DNA of 64,000 nt from Fistularia commersonii. Lineage: Eukaryota > Chordata > Actinopteri > Syngnathiformes > Fistulariidae. Shown here piece after piece: positions 13,601 to 25,351 of the stretch. A model generated the notes under the pieces. That model had not been told where the DNA came from and searched no databases. It worked only from the letters and a program-made list of their open reading frames with translations. The stretch is taken from positions 16,779,001 to 16,843,000 of the forward strand of contig JBBMNZ010000007.1 of the NCBI GenBank assembly GCA_037954325.1, written 5' to 3'. Made by a program: the position numbers and the translations under genes. The stretch's first letter is position 1, and the number at the start of each line of letters is the position of its first letter.

Positions 13601-16600
13601 CATGTGGCTGTGGAAGCCAATTTTGGCACCATCCACAGATGGAACAGGCATGTCCTGATGTTAGTGCAGGTCTTGTGGACCTCCTTTGAATGAAGGTATA
13701 ATTGATTTGTTCAGTTCCTTGTTGCAGCTAGTTTGCCAGGTTGGTCTGTGAAGTGCTAGCGCCTCAAGGTGGCCAGGGTTGATGTTACAGCGCCTCAGGA
13801 GTTCTTTTGTAAAGTCCTTGTAGTGCCTTTTCTGGCCACCAGCAGCCTGCTTAGAGTTGTGTGGTTGTCCACAGGGGACTTGGTGTGGGAGGCGATAGCC
13901 AGGCATGCGAATAGTTAGGCCAACCCAGTGTAGATGCCTGTTGACTAGAGCTGCTTCTGTGCACATGGTGCTAGCTGCAGTCCAAATGTCAGCGTGGGGG
14001 ATCCGGTCTTCCCAAGACAGGTTGAGAATTTTTTGGAGACATCTAGTTTGGAACATTTCCAAGCTGTTTATATGGCATCTGTATGGTGACCATGTTTCAG
14101 CCCCATAAAGTAAGTTGGAGACACAGACTATGTTGTAAACTGCCATTTTGGTGCTGATTTTCAGGGTGTCGTCAAAAACTCTTTTACGGAGGTGCCCAAA
14201 AGCTAATGAGGCTTTGTTGATCCGGTAGTGTATTTCACTGTCAAGAGAACAGTCTGCAGAGAGTGAAGAGATCAGGTAGGTGAACTGGTGGACAAGGCCC
14301 AGTGGACTCTTATTGATATGGAATCCAGCGTAGGAGGGGGATTTGGTGCAGAGTTGAGCCATGACCTCTTTGTTTTCTTGATGTTGACTTGGTGACTGAA
14401 AGATTGGTATACTGGCTGGCCAGTCAGCATCCTCCTGGATATGGAAAAGGTTGCATGCAAGGTGGCGACAGATGTCGTCAATGGCGTTGGTAAGGGTTGG
14501 TAAGAGCTGCAATGTTCAGTCTTCTGTTTGGGGTCATGTAAGCGTGGCAGGGGTGGATGTCCGGATGCAGTTTGGATCTGAACATGCGCTGGTCGGTCCA
14601 GCACACCCACCTACGCGTGGCTCGGGTAATCGTCACATCGATTGTCTGTCCCTTTGGCGAACAACAATATAGTCCAGAAGATGCCACTGTTTGGATTTGG
14701 GAAGTTGTCCCTGTGGTTTTTCTGCACAGAGAATAGAAGCCGGCACCTATTGCTGTTCATTTTTCCTACCCCATGCTTTCTTATGACCTTATTCCAGATG
14801 AGATATTCGGTACCCACTCTAGCACTGAAGTTGCCCATAAGTAGAAGTTTGTCTATGGCTGGAATTTTCTGGATGCCTGCATCAAGATTTCTGTAGAAAT
14901 CTTCTTTTATGCTGATCTCCGCACCCAGGGCTGGTGCATAGGCATTAATGAGAGTGGCAAAGTGTTTATGGCAAGAGGAATGCGCCATGTCATGAGCCAC
15001 TCGCTGATGTCTCTGGAGAGGGTGGGGGTGTTTAGTCCTCACTCCCATCGTTCTTGGCTCTAGCAGAGTAGCTTCCAGTGGCATGAGAAACTTACGATGA
15101 CCTTCACTCTGGCTGGAGATGCAGGGGACTGCCGGTAGTCTGGTCAGTTGGGCTCGGCCTAATGCCTGTCCCCGTCTGCAAATTTGTGTTCAGGGTGTAC
15201 TCGCCTAGCCATCATCGCTCCTGTGTTTACCCACATGGCAGTGGGGCAGTGGCTGGCACAGACACCTCTGGGGACCACTGCAGCGTCAAGATCTCTAACT
15301 AATTCAGCCTGGCGCCGCAGGCTGATATTTAACTAATGAATGTCAATACAATGACATAAAACCTTTTCAATACCCCCAGAAATGAAAAAGCTCTGCTTTG
15401 AAAAGTCAAAACCTGCTTTGTTGATTAAGTATGGTGCCTAGATTAAGATCTTATCACCACCTGGTGGAGCCTGAAGATTATAACACGTAAACTTTGAACA
15501 TTCTATTTTATGTGATATTTCGAGTTGTATTATTATTATTACCCTCAGAAGGGAAGAACTTATAAACTCACAGCAAACTCAAAATCACTTCAGGACTCAC
15601 AGATGACTCTTGCCAAAAAGTTTTTTGTGTCACAACTTCAAAATTCATGACGGCAAGATAAAATATGATGACAATTGTGAAAATTCCAAAATTATGATAA
15701 AACTTGTGTCTTGTGAGATACAAATATTAAAACAGGTTAGCTCAGAATGATGGAGATTATACCATCTATCCATTTTCTGAGAGAGAACACACAAACTTCA
15801 CACCAAAGTCCCCCTGTCAGAACCAAACCAGGGTCCTTCGTGCTGTGAGCCCAAAGCGCTTATCGCTGAACCAGCGGAAATTTGTTCTCTGCAATTAACC
15901 CATCACAGATGAACCATGAGCAGTAGGCTGCCGTCCATTAGTCGGCAGCGTCTTGCTCAACAACACTTTGACACACTAGGAGGAGCTGGCAACGTTTGGT
16001 TCCAAAGATGATTGCTCTACCTCCCGCGCCACAACGCTCAACTTATATTACCCTCAGTCAGTCTCAGGGATCATATGCAAGTTGAGGCTAAACCCAGCAA
16101 CCAGAGAATTTGGTTCCTGAAAGTTCACTTTACCCTTAAGATCCATCTAGCCTCCCTCCCCAGATCAAGTCTGACTGCCAGTGGCTCAGAGAATACCACA
16201 CTACTCATTAGCAGTTTGATGTGAGGACTGGCTGATAGGTCCTCAACAGCAGAAATACTACCTTTTTTAGGCAGTTTTGTGAACACAAGATCACTGCTGC
16301 CACTGAAGTAAACATAACGTGACCTGGACCGCTTAAGTAATATCAAAGTTCAATAAAAAAATAAAAAACAAACAACAGGAAATAATTGTTTGATATACTT
16401 TCAGCAGCATTTTGAAGCAGTATTTCGTCTGTTTGCATTTTTCAAATCTTGGGAGTAATGTCCCGCCTCCCATCATTCTGACTGGTTGCTTCGCTGCATG
16501 CTCCATCTCTGATTGGCAAATGGTTGAGCAAATGTAGTCACAGTAGTATTTGGTCTGCGGCTGCTGATAACATCCATTCGAAATCTCAAATCAGCTGAGG

Positions 16601-19600
16601 AAGCCCCAAGCATTCATCGTGGAGCTCTGGTCTGAAGAGGCCTGGCTAGGTCACATTTGTGTGCGTACCTTGCAGAAACTATATTCCTCGCACTGACTCT
16701 TAGTATGTCTGAGGAAAAAAACTAAAGACCGAAAGAAATCCTGTGAGAAGCTGTGATTAAATCTTTTTTGAAGACAAAGTTAAAGGGTTGTTATGTAAGC
16801 AGCGGTTAGAGGCAGCAAAGTATCTGTGAAATTAATCCTGGAATTGTCCTCTGAAGTGATGGAAATAACACTTTGCGTGTGTGTGTTCAAGTAACTGACT
16901 CATGCATTCTTATGAGTTACATCGTTGTTTCCAATAGCACAAATTACCACAGCATAAACACACATACGCACGCACGCACGCACATCTAATATATATCAGG
17001 CTTGCTCTCTCTTTTCTCTTGTCCATCTGGTTTTAATATCTTATGGCCTGTGTTCAGAAAGCAGCTATAGACCAATTGACTCACAGGTTCTCAGGCAGGG
17101 TGGGGAACATCATGGAATTAGGGAGGTGGATTTCTTGTGGGAATTGTTGATGATAAGTCAAGAGAAAATGCCAACCTTGTCATTTTAACTTTGCAAACAT
17201 TCCTAGAAAGTTTGAACATGGAAAAAACATTCATGGGGAAATACAAATGGTCCTCAGTTCCAGGTTAAGAGTGACTATTTGGTACCAAACAGATCTCAGT
17301 TTTACAAAGAAAAAAAAAATCAAAACCTTTGTGATTTTAACAGACAAGAACTAACACTATGAAAGTGTAGCGGCACAAAACTCAAATACATTCTTTATTT
17401 CAAACATTGATACACTTTGCTACCTTTGACCAGATCGAATTATTGTTTGTGTTGCATGGTTTCTACACTTTTATTATAAAGTATTGTCTTTTTCCCCACA
17501 GGAAACTAACTAGAACTATCTAGGCATAGAATTAGATTTTAAGACATGAGCTGGAAACATTTCCAAAATAGTAACAAGTTATGTAAAATGTATACCTCAA
17601 AAATGTATGTGAAATTTCTATTACTGGTAAATGAAAGAGAATTTCAATGTGAAATCTTCCCAAGCAGTAAATAACATTCAAATAAACCAGTCTTAATCAT
17701 GTTTTAGCCATTCATGAATTTTTTGTTGGATCTGACAGATTTCCCAAGTAATCAACTTAAATACTTGACAATAAATAAGGAGCCAATAAGAACATTGTTC
17801 AGAGAAAGGAGTAGCAACCTTTTTTATTCAAAGATCTGATGAATCATTTCAGCTCATTTAATTGAAATGTGTGAAAAAGTTGTCTTGCATTACAACAGAT
17901 CCACTTTAGATGCCATAACCGCCACCCTCCTCTACTCCCTCTCCCACCTGGAAAACAAAGACTCCTACATCAGGATGCTCTTTGTGGACTACAGCTCCAC
18001 ATTCAACACAGCCATACTCCACAAACTCACACACAAAATGTCCTCCCTTGGCCTGCACGCCACCCTCTGACTGGCTCCTGGACTTCCTGACTGGCAGACA
18101 AAGACACCAGTATGTCAGGATAGGTAACAAGACCTCAGCCAGCATCATCATGAACACAGGTGCTACTCAGTGATCTGTCCTCAGCCCCATCTTCTACACC
18201 TTGTTCACCCGCAACTGTGTTGCCAACCACACTGCAGTGATAGGACACATCACCGGCGGAGACATAATGGCCTCCAGGATGGAGGTGGTCAGTCTGGTAG
18301 AGTGGTGTGAGGACAAAAACCTCACCCTCAACACGGACAAGACCAAGGAGATACTAGTGGACATGAGGAAGGAGAGGATACCTCATCAGCCACTGTTCCT
18401 CCAAGGTCTTAAGAGTGTGAGCAGCTTCAAATACCTGGGTGTCCACACAAGCGAGAACCTCACCTGGTCCCTCAACACCACGCAGACGGTCAGGAGGGCT
18501 CAACAGCAGCCGTACTTCCTGAGGAGGCTGAGGAGGTTTGGCATGTCGCCTAAGATCCTCAGCAACTTCTACAGCTGCATTGTTGAGAGCATCCTGACCA
18601 ACTGCATCACCGTGTGGTACGGTAGTACCACTGCTCTGGAACGCAGACGCCTGCAGCGAGTGGTAAAGACTGCAGAGAGGATCACCAGAACCCCACTTCC
18701 ATCTCAGCAGAGTATCTACCACCGTACAGTCCACAGGAGAGCCACGGCATTGCCGTGGACCACGCCCACCCTCAAAATGGACCGCTCACACTCCTACCCT
18801 CCAGTCAGAGGTAAAGGAGTGTGAAATGTAGAATGACACGATTAAAGAACTCGTTCTACCCGACTGCCATCATACTCTTAAACAGCTGACACGCATTCTT
18901 CTCGCACATGTAAAGTCTACTGCCCACCTGAATTGCACTCATCCTTGCACCTGCACTTTCAGTGTTGCACACCAAGCTGCACTCAAATCTCTTATTGCAC
19001 TGCTACAGTTCTATTGCACTGTCCATATTCATATCTATAATCATATTTATAATATTTTTTACTCTTCCTATCAGCACATATCCAAATGCGCTGCAGACAG
19101 CAAAGTAGGAATTTCACTGTACAGGGAAACATGTTTTTACAGTGTACATGTCACAATAAACGCTCTGAATCTTGACTCTTGAAACAAACAAATAAACAAA
19201 CTTGACTAAACGTAGGTTTTCTGTGAGGGATTCTTGCTTTGGGTTGCTGATTTATGGTGAAATTTTGTGTCTGGCTTTTACTTTTGTTCTCTTGCTTCAG
19301 TGGAATACCTGCACATCCAGTTCTCCTAGTTTGAGCTGGCTAAACCTTCATAGTACATCTGAGCTAGACATTCTAGGATCGTTTCTTCCTTTGTCTGTAA
19401 TTTTGGATTAGTGTTTGACAATTAATCAGAAGAATCTATATAATATCATCGTATGGTGATTTCATATTGTGGATTTTTTAATGAAGAGAATTGTGAGACA
19501 TTGTTCATTTTCTATATCCATACAAATATCATATAACAATCAAAGCCTTTTCTGCATGCAATGTATGAATTACTTGCATTGAGACAAAATAATTTACCTG

Positions 19601-22600
19601 TTAACAAGCAAGAGCACAACAGTTTAGCAAGGTGAATGATCAGGAAAAAAATTGGAGAATTAAATTTGAAAATGTATTATTTTCAAGATCTGCCTGCCTG
19701 TATCTTATTTCAGGTTTATTGGACTAAAAAGACTGTTTCAAAAGTCATCTAAACATTACATGAAATTAACAAAACAGGTCAACTCACCTGACCTGTAGCT
19801 GAACCAAATTCAGACAAATAGAAATTGTTATAGCATTAGAAACTAAAAAAATGTAAGCAATAGAGAGTAAATTCTGTACATCTGACATGTCAGATCAGCA
19901 ATGTTGTTCCTTATTTGTCAGACTTGATTAACTATAGTGACAACAATTATTATTACTCAAAATTATTATTATTTTTGTTGTATTATTTTTACTCTTTCAT
20001 TATCTATATCGCTTATCCTTATTCTTAGTGTCGCAGGCGAGCTGGAGCCTATCCCAGTTGACAATGGGCAAGAGGATGGGTATGCCCTGGACCGGTCACC
20101 AGATCACATAAATGGCCAAATAGAGACCATTCACTCTCTCATTCACACGTCTGGGCAATTTAGGATCTCCAATGAACCCACTGCATGTTTTTGGACAGTA
20201 GAAGAAACAGGAGAACCAGGAGGAAACAAACGCAGACACAGGGAGAACATGCCACACACAATAACGCCACAGAGAAAGACACTTTGTTGGAACTGAACCA
20301 CGGCCCTTCTTGCTGTGAGGTGTAAACAGCATTCACTACCCCACCGTGCTGCCTATTTTTATAACAATGATTATTCTTATTGTTATCATTATTATTATTA
20401 GTAGTAATAGTAGAAGTAGTTAGAGATTTGAAAGATAACTTAATTAAACATGTATTGAACTCAATAATCCTGGAGATACATTTTACAGAATCATGTCATG
20501 TCCTTGAAAATATTACCACATATCAATAAAAATATCTATATCTATATATATATATCCTCAATATATATTACATATATATATGTTTGTTCAGACAGACAGA
20601 TAGACAGTGTTCGGATTTAATCGTTAAATCTAACAACTTATCGCTGGTCTGTGGGATCCCAGTGGTTTACCACCGCAGACACTGATTATGATGCCTCCTG
20701 AAGCCTGTAGGGCAACATACTACTCAGACTACTTGTAGAGACAGTGCTTAGTGTCAGGACAGACAACGCCTGTACATCTTCTTTCTACAGCAGACTGCAT
20801 TCCTCAAACATCAAAACAGTCTGCTTCAATTCATCTCACTTCTGTCTCTTCACACATTTAAAAGAATATAGTTGAATTTTCTTTGACAATTATACATTTT
20901 AAAAATCTTTAATGTCTAAAATACAGCAAATGACTGTCATATGTAGAATGCCTTTTTGCCAGATTTTTCTTTTTACTTCTAGTTTTGCATCATTGGCACA
21001 TATATCTAGATTGTACTATATCATCAAGTTGTTTTATAGGAAATGTAATGATTTATAATACCCTTTTCTACATCCAGACCACTTTTTTTGCATGGTTGAC
21101 TTAATTTGGGTTTAAAAAAATCATGAAAAAATGCAAGAAGTAAAGCGCCAATGTGATAACTCGAAAATAACCGATAAAATACTGAAATTACCTTTTAAAA
21201 CGGTTAGGATTATTAATCTCTGTAATTATCATAAAACCGATTCAAAGCCAAGTTACAATCGCAATTAGGAAGAAATGACTAACAAGTTCCAAGAATATTA
21301 ATGAGAAATAATTGAATTAGAAAGAGAGAAAAAAAAATCTATAAATAAAACATTTTTAAAAATCAAATCAGAAATCATGTTTATTTAAGTTGAACTTCTT
21401 GGTTGTGATACTTCAGCATATCTGCTGAGCAATTTCATCTTACGATCTTTAATATTGAAGACAAAAGTTGTTTTTTGAAAATTATGAAAGCGCAATATTT
21501 TCTTATGGCTCTGCTCTAGTTACTGAACATAGGACAAATTGTTTTGCCCTTAGGAAGCACAATAAAGTTGGGGCTTGTCAGGAGTAAATCTGCAATATCT
21601 AAAATTTAACAGACTGGTAGGAGATCTATTCCAAACCAACACTTCAATGTCTCACCTATGCGAGAAACTCCTGTCTTTGTTGTTCAACCATCTAAAAACT
21701 CTTTTGCATGGACACTCATATCACCTCCAGTCTGATTTTGACCTCTGTGATGAGACACAGAAGAACATTTGTGTTTCTGAGGATTTGATAATAAAAAAGT
21801 CAAGAGTATCTATTCATGAAACAAATGTATCTCTCTCTCTCCCTTTGACATAGCTGCAATAATTTACCTATTTAAAGATGTTTTAAAAGAGGAATTGGTT
21901 ACTATGATGTCACTACAGTTACTTGGAGCTAAAACTACATCATTCGTCAACTATGACCCTTTTTTAAGTGTTTTTCTGTTTAATAAAAAGTCTGGAAGCG
22001 ATCTTTATCAATGGTTTTGCTGCCGGCAGCTTCTCCAGCGTGACATTTCTTTAGGTGCAAAACATCCAGAACTGAGATATTGATGTATTTGTTTTTTTTT
22101 CTCCAAGGATACTTTGAACAAGGACACTGACTGTTAATGTTATCAGAGTACAACAGTTCAACTCTATATGTGTAGTTTTTATTCTTCTGTTAAACATGTA
22201 TTAACTCTGTTTAATCTTTACATACTCCTGGATTAGCAGTGTTATTAGCTAGTGCATTAGCTAGTAGTATTATTATTAGCTAGTACAATAGCACACATTA
22301 GCCAAAACAACAACGAAACATGGTGTCATGATTCAAAACTATTTACAAAAGCTTGCGTGTTTATTTAGAGACAGTAAATGATTCTCAGACATGTATATAA
22401 AAGAATAAATAAATAAATAAAAACTTCTTTCTGTCGTTTTACTTCACTTCCCCGTACTCTCGACTGTAATCTTAATCCAGATGTTTGCTAATTTGACTGT
22501 CAGTTATCTCATTTTCCCATTAAAGTGAAACATTTTACTGCGTTTGGCTGGATCGAAAAATAAATAACACAAATGTGGGAAAAAACGGAATGTGTTTTAG

Positions 22601-22695
22601 GCTCGCTATTTAAGGCGGTGAACAGGATAAACTCGTTTAAATGAAATCACTTGTCCTCACCTTGATCCTGACTGACACCCATCACCTGCCTGCAT
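7212..22695 (-). CDS. arhgef3: Rho guanine nucleotide exchange factor 3 (XPLN), 5' part of long isoform
   Basis: ARHGEF3 is a Dbl-homology/PH exchange factor for RhoA and RhoB. Three phased exons (22661-22695, 12579-12645, 7212-7274) join to 55 residues: MQAGDGCQSGSR, then SKLQKKTSSFSLLSPESWTF, then KKRKQANRDADSLSLCSLDI and N. The SF-LLSP--W-F and KRK-DADSLSLCSLD pattern is the N-terminus shared by ARHGEF3 long isoforms and the paralogue NET1. In that family the next exon begins with an EPSNKRVKPL-type motif. That exon and the DH and PH domains are not in the window, so the gene continues past the left edge. Naming as arhgef3 rather than net1 leans on synteny: ARHGEF3 is next to IL17RD in human, in the same orientation. 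Confidence 0.82.
7582..7679. repeat. (TA)n then (CA)n microsatellite
   Basis: An alternating TA-rich segment followed by about 25 CA units (7629-7679). Confidence 0.97.
8500..8600 (+). repeat. Dispersed repeat family P, copy 1
   Basis: Shares AGGGAAGAAATTCAAG, CAGTTGCCAC-AAAAGATTT and GACCTGGAT--ATGAGAAC with 28915-29025 and 52330-52495. Such sequence is widespread in fish genomes; the source element is not certain, Penelope-like being one guess. Confidence 0.6.
9146..9254. repeat. (GAAGA)n pentanucleotide array
   Basis: About 21 units of a purine-only pentamer with one A-for-G interruption near 9233. It sits in a longer purine-rich strand (9040-9440) that could form triplex DNA. Confidence 0.97.
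10083..10260 (+). repeat. Dispersed teleost repeat (ACATT)n / TTTATCCAAAGCGACT family
   Basis: Starts with an (ACATT)n run and continues with TTTATCCAAAGCGACTCACAA, a motif found in very many fish loci. It is followed by a poly(T)/poly(G) stretch at 10260-10290. Its class is unresolved. Confidence 0.7.
10702..10766. repeat. (TATAA)n pentanucleotide array
   Basis: About 12 ATATA/TATAA units, almost perfect. Confidence 0.97.
12579..12645 (-). CDS. arhgef3: arhgef3 coding exon 2
   Basis: This is a 67-nt exon after a CCCCTCAG acceptor, ending at GTAAGA. In the frame set by exon 1 it encodes SKLQKKTSSFSLLSPESWTF plus SG. This parallels the SSFTFLTPGPNWDF segment of NET1. The longer open frame over the same bases ends in a stop and is not the coding phase. 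Confidence 0.82.
13520..15330 (-). mobile_element. Degenerate LINE with endonuclease and RT C-terminal pieces
   Basis: Read on the minus strand, 15084-14611 encodes an endonuclease-like segment with LINAYAPALG and NFSARVGTE (canonical DFNARVG). It is followed closely by 14512-13661, which encodes the C-terminal part of a LINE polyprotein with YLISSLSADCSLDSEIHYRI, NLLYGAETWSPYR and GGQKRHYKDFTKELLRRCN. The whole catalytic reverse transcriptase core between them is missing, so this is an internally deleted copy. The endonuclease catalytic Asp is replaced by Asn and there are frame breaks. It is antisense to no gene and lies in sense with arhgef3. Clade not assigned. Confidence 0.85.
15774..15885 (+). 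repeat. Dispersed repeat family S, 3' fragment
   Basis: Carries the AACCAGGGTCCTTCGTGCTG / GTGAGCCCAAAGCGCTTA end shared with 28480-28790 and 19985-20356. Confidence 0.55.
15895..16045 (-). repeat. tRNA-like SINE fragment, copy 1
   Basis: The reverse complement shares GTGGCGCGGGAGGTAGAGCA, CTTTGGAACCAAACGTT, AGTGTGTCAAAGTGTTGTTG and AGCAAGAC with 41815-42010. The head resembles a tRNA-type A box. A SINE is likely but not proven. Confidence 0.5.
16455..16525 (-). promoter_or_regulatory. Candidate promoter elements in arhgef3 intron 1
   Basis: On the minus strand GCCAATCAG (complement of 16510-16518 region) is followed 40 bp downstream by GGGAGGCGGGA (complement of 16461-16471). A CCAAT box and GC box in this order resemble a core promoter. 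No exon start is visible downstream, so confidence is low. Confidence 0.25.
17880..19205 (+). mobile_element. L2-like LINE remnant (reverse transcriptase C-terminus and 3' tail)
   Basis: Encodes in pieces SHLENKDSYIRMLFVDYSST, then HKLTHKMSSLGLH, RIGNKTSASIIMNTGATQ, WCEDKNLTLNTDKTKEILVD, KYLGVHTSENLTWS, RRLRRFGMSPKILSNFYSC and ITVWYGSTTALERRRLQRVV. These are L2/CR1-type reverse transcriptase motifs. A frameshift follows LHATL near 18070 and a stop follows GATQ near 18172. The FADD catalytic box is deleted (ANHTAVIGHITGGD where FADDT should precede). The 3' tail ends with ATAAACGCTCTGAATCTTGA and an (AAAC)n run. It is antisense to arhgef3 and dead. Confidence 0.85.
19985..20356 (+). repeat. 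Dispersed teleost repeat family S, near full copy
   Basis: About 370 bp, starting CATTATCTATATCGCTTATCC. It continues through GAGCTGGAGCCTATCCCAG, CCCTGGACCGGTCACCAGAT, CATGTTTTTGGACAGTAG, ACACAGGGAGAACATGC and CTTCTTGCTGTGAGGTG. It ends CCACCGTGCTGCC. Related pieces are listed at six other places in this window. It is very common in fish genomes; I do not assign a class. Confidence 0.8.
22661..22695 (-). CDS. arhgef3: arhgef3 first coding exon (long isoform)
   Basis: The ATG (complement of 22693-22695) opens MQAGDGCQSGS plus two bases of an Arg codon, before a GTGAGG donor. It sits at the inner edge of a CpG-rich region. The two-base overhang fits exon 2. The frame stays open upstream of this ATG for some distance without another ATG that I found, so this start is the simplest choice. 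Confidence 0.65.
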
Positions 22696-22960
22696 CGGAC
22701 CGCAGCTCCTCCCGACGAGCAACAGCAGCTCCACAGTCAACTGGTTCAAAAATGACAAGAGCGGAGAAAAAAAAAAAGTGGAAATGAAGCCCTGTAGTGT
22801 TTTCCGTGCAAAAACAAAAGTCTAATCCTTGCCGAGAAAATCCGAAAAAAACTGGCCGGATAACACAACGGCGTCACGGTACTTCATCCGCGGCGAGTCC
22901 GGTTCCACATAACCGTCAAGCGCAAGAGAGCGAGAGGAAGTAAGTCTCCTATGACCCCTT
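22696..22960 (-). promoter_or_regulatory. arhgef3: CpG-rich arhgef3 promoter / 5' UTR
   Basis: This is an island of CG dinucleotides in an AT-rich surround, densest at 22850-22935, directly upstream of the first arhgef3 coding exon. A CRE-like GGCGTCACGG lies near 22870. No clear TATA box is present, as is usual for CpG promoters. Confidence 0.6.
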
Positions 22961-25345
22961 TCAAAGTACACGTCGACTTATCCACATTTTATTGTATTGT
23001 TGCACGATAATGAACTCTAAGCAGTCACTAAATAGACATGCCTCTTTCACAATGGACGCACCCAGTGGAAAAGCAAAACACTGTAAATTCAACTGCAAGT
23101 CGGTTTCCAAGTTACTTTCAAAAGCGATGATAGTTGACAGGAGAGGTTCTTTTTAAAAATGTTATTTAACTGTAGCAAATCTGAGCTCATGGGAAATGGA
23201 CTGCAATAAAAAAAAGGGGGCACTCTTAAAGCCTTGAAAAAATGTAAGAAAAATGGAGATTATTACCTTTTCAATTCCGATACTCATGTGTGACTGCTGA
23301 TCTCTGGGGAGAGTATTGTAGTTTCAAATCCAACCTAATTTATTTGTATCTGAATTTGTAATTATGACAACACATCATACATGTCTCATAGCTTAAAAAC
23401 AAACAAAACAAAAAAAAATGAATAAAAAATGTAGAAAATTATCATGAACACATCATACCCTTTATCCTGTCATTCATACATAAATACATAAAAAAATGTT
23501 TGGCTGATAACAAAACAAAGCATTGATATTGAATGACCATTTCCATAGAGAAATATTCAGATGATGCAAAATGGGTTACATTAAAATCAAACTCCAAACA
23601 GTGACAACACCGGTGCTGTTATTTTGAAGGACTGGCTGACTTTATGCCTTCCAGCTAAGCCTCTTTTAGAGGTTTCTGTTGTTTCAAGCACGGATGCTTC
23701 ATAGCTCACATACAAAAGAACTGTCTACTGTTTTTTACATCAGGAAGAAACCAAATCTCAGTCTGCTTGAAGCAAAGACAAGATTAGCTGTTGTAAATCA
23801 GTGAAAATTTTCTGTTTCATATCTTTCTTTGGGTCTGTGTGGTTTTCTGGAAAAGCAGAAAGTAAAATGTTAAGCATCTTAACAGAATATATGAACAAAA
23901 ACAACAGCTACACATACGCTCAAAAACAGACACAGATCAGTATTGTCGGTTAAATTTCTCAGACAGTTTACTGAGATGCAAGATGCAAGTTCCATAGATT
24001 AGAGATTGAAAGAAAATATTTGATTTTCATTAAATGGATTTATTATTTCCTACATAATGGTACTATAAAACAGTACATTGCAAGAACATGTAGAAAAATA
24101 AACTACACAAAATTCATATAGACATCCACAGGAAGAAAAAAAAAATGTGTACAAGAAATGCTTCCCTTACATAATAAAACTCAAATGTGCTGCAGTCATC
24201 ACTCAGCTTTCTGCATCGGAAAGTAGATTCGACTTTATTGAAATGCATGTGTCAGACATAAGTAAATATTTTTTAAAAGCATTTGATGGGGCATCATCAC
24301 TGGAGGAGGAAAACAAACGGATGAGGTTTAAATTAAGTCCATTAAATTATTTTGTCTTTCACAATTTTGCTTACATATTTCACACACAGTCAAAACTAAA
24401 GCTGACACGGTAAAACATTACCGGTCAAAAGTGAAATTCTCAAAAATGATATTGAAATTCATATATCAGAATATGGGCCATTTAATTTGGAAAATGTGGT
24501 GGTTCATATGTGTTTCGTACCCAGGCGGGAAGAGGATTCCAATGCAGCTTCTAAAAACATTGGCTATGAAATTCAAAAACAACAGCTTCAAATGTTATGG
24601 TCTCCATATCATGGTTTCTTACTTCATCACTGTTAGAGAAGCATTGCAAATGAGGTGGAAAAATATTACAAAGTGATGTAGCATCAGTACCTGAAAAATA
24701 TATAGCAATGTACCACAATGGTTGTGAGGCCAGATTCAGCAAATTTGAATTTTGAATCAAAATGCAGAGTAAATAATATGAATTATAAAATACAACTCAA
24801 TACAGAATTCTAATTACGTCTGACACAACACAAACACATTAGCAGGTTTTAGAATTTTACTTGACTCTCCTTTTTTGCCACTTTGTTAGCTTGTTACTTG
24901 CTGCTCCGCGATGAGTCTTTGCCAACAATCTTCAAGAGGACATCTCCTCTAGTACTAAAATTAAATTTTGACCTTGTCTCTTCTTTGTTCTCACTAAAAA
25001 GTGCCTGAGCATTTTGATTTGGCATAATATGTTGTTTTTTCTACTCATACAGCAGTCTCTAACCAGCCAGCAGTCTTTGGTTTGAATTGGTCCACAATGG
25101 CAGCGTCTGGATACATTTCCAGGCAGAGAAGAGTGGTTCCAATATACAGTGGGAAAAGGAGTCCTTGTATGCATTGGTTACCATAGTTACAATATACCAG
25201 TGTTCTATGATGTAACTCTAGTTACCACCAGCCAGTCTTGTAGAATACAATGCATACCATAATTTGGCCTATCAAAGACTATATAAGCACAATGCAAGGA
25301 TCACTTATGTGTGATGTTCAGTGGTCAAGGAACTCAAATGTTCTT
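22961..25345. other. Intergenic region arhgef3 - il17rd, possible il17rd 3' UTR
   Basis: AT-rich, without recognisable exons or sizeable repeats. Open frames at 24147-24676 have no known domain. The right part may be il17rd 3' UTR if a distal poly(A) site is used. Confidence 0.5.
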
Positions 25346-25351
25346 TTTATT
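25346..25351 (-). other. Candidate il17rd polyadenylation signal
   Basis: AATAAA on the minus strand, about 500 nt after the il17rd stop. Further AATAAA hexamers lie at 24234-24239 and 24040-24045, so a longer 3' UTR is equally possible. No transcript evidence is available. Confidence 0.3.

Larger units (their letters stand above)
12646..22660 (-). other. arhgef3: arhgef3 first intron (10 kb)
   Basis: No coding exon recognised. Contains two LINE remnants (13520-15330 and 17880-19205), a tRNA-like SINE piece (15895-16045), copies of dispersed family S (15774-15885, 19985-20356) and AT-rich tracts. A cluster of CCAAT and GC boxes lies at 16461-16520. Confidence 0.6.

Noticed and set aside
24147..24676. 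Two plus-strand open frames of 81-88 codons between arhgef3 and il17rd
   Set aside because: No domain, no splice signals in register; AT-rich intergenic or il17rd 3' UTR sequence.
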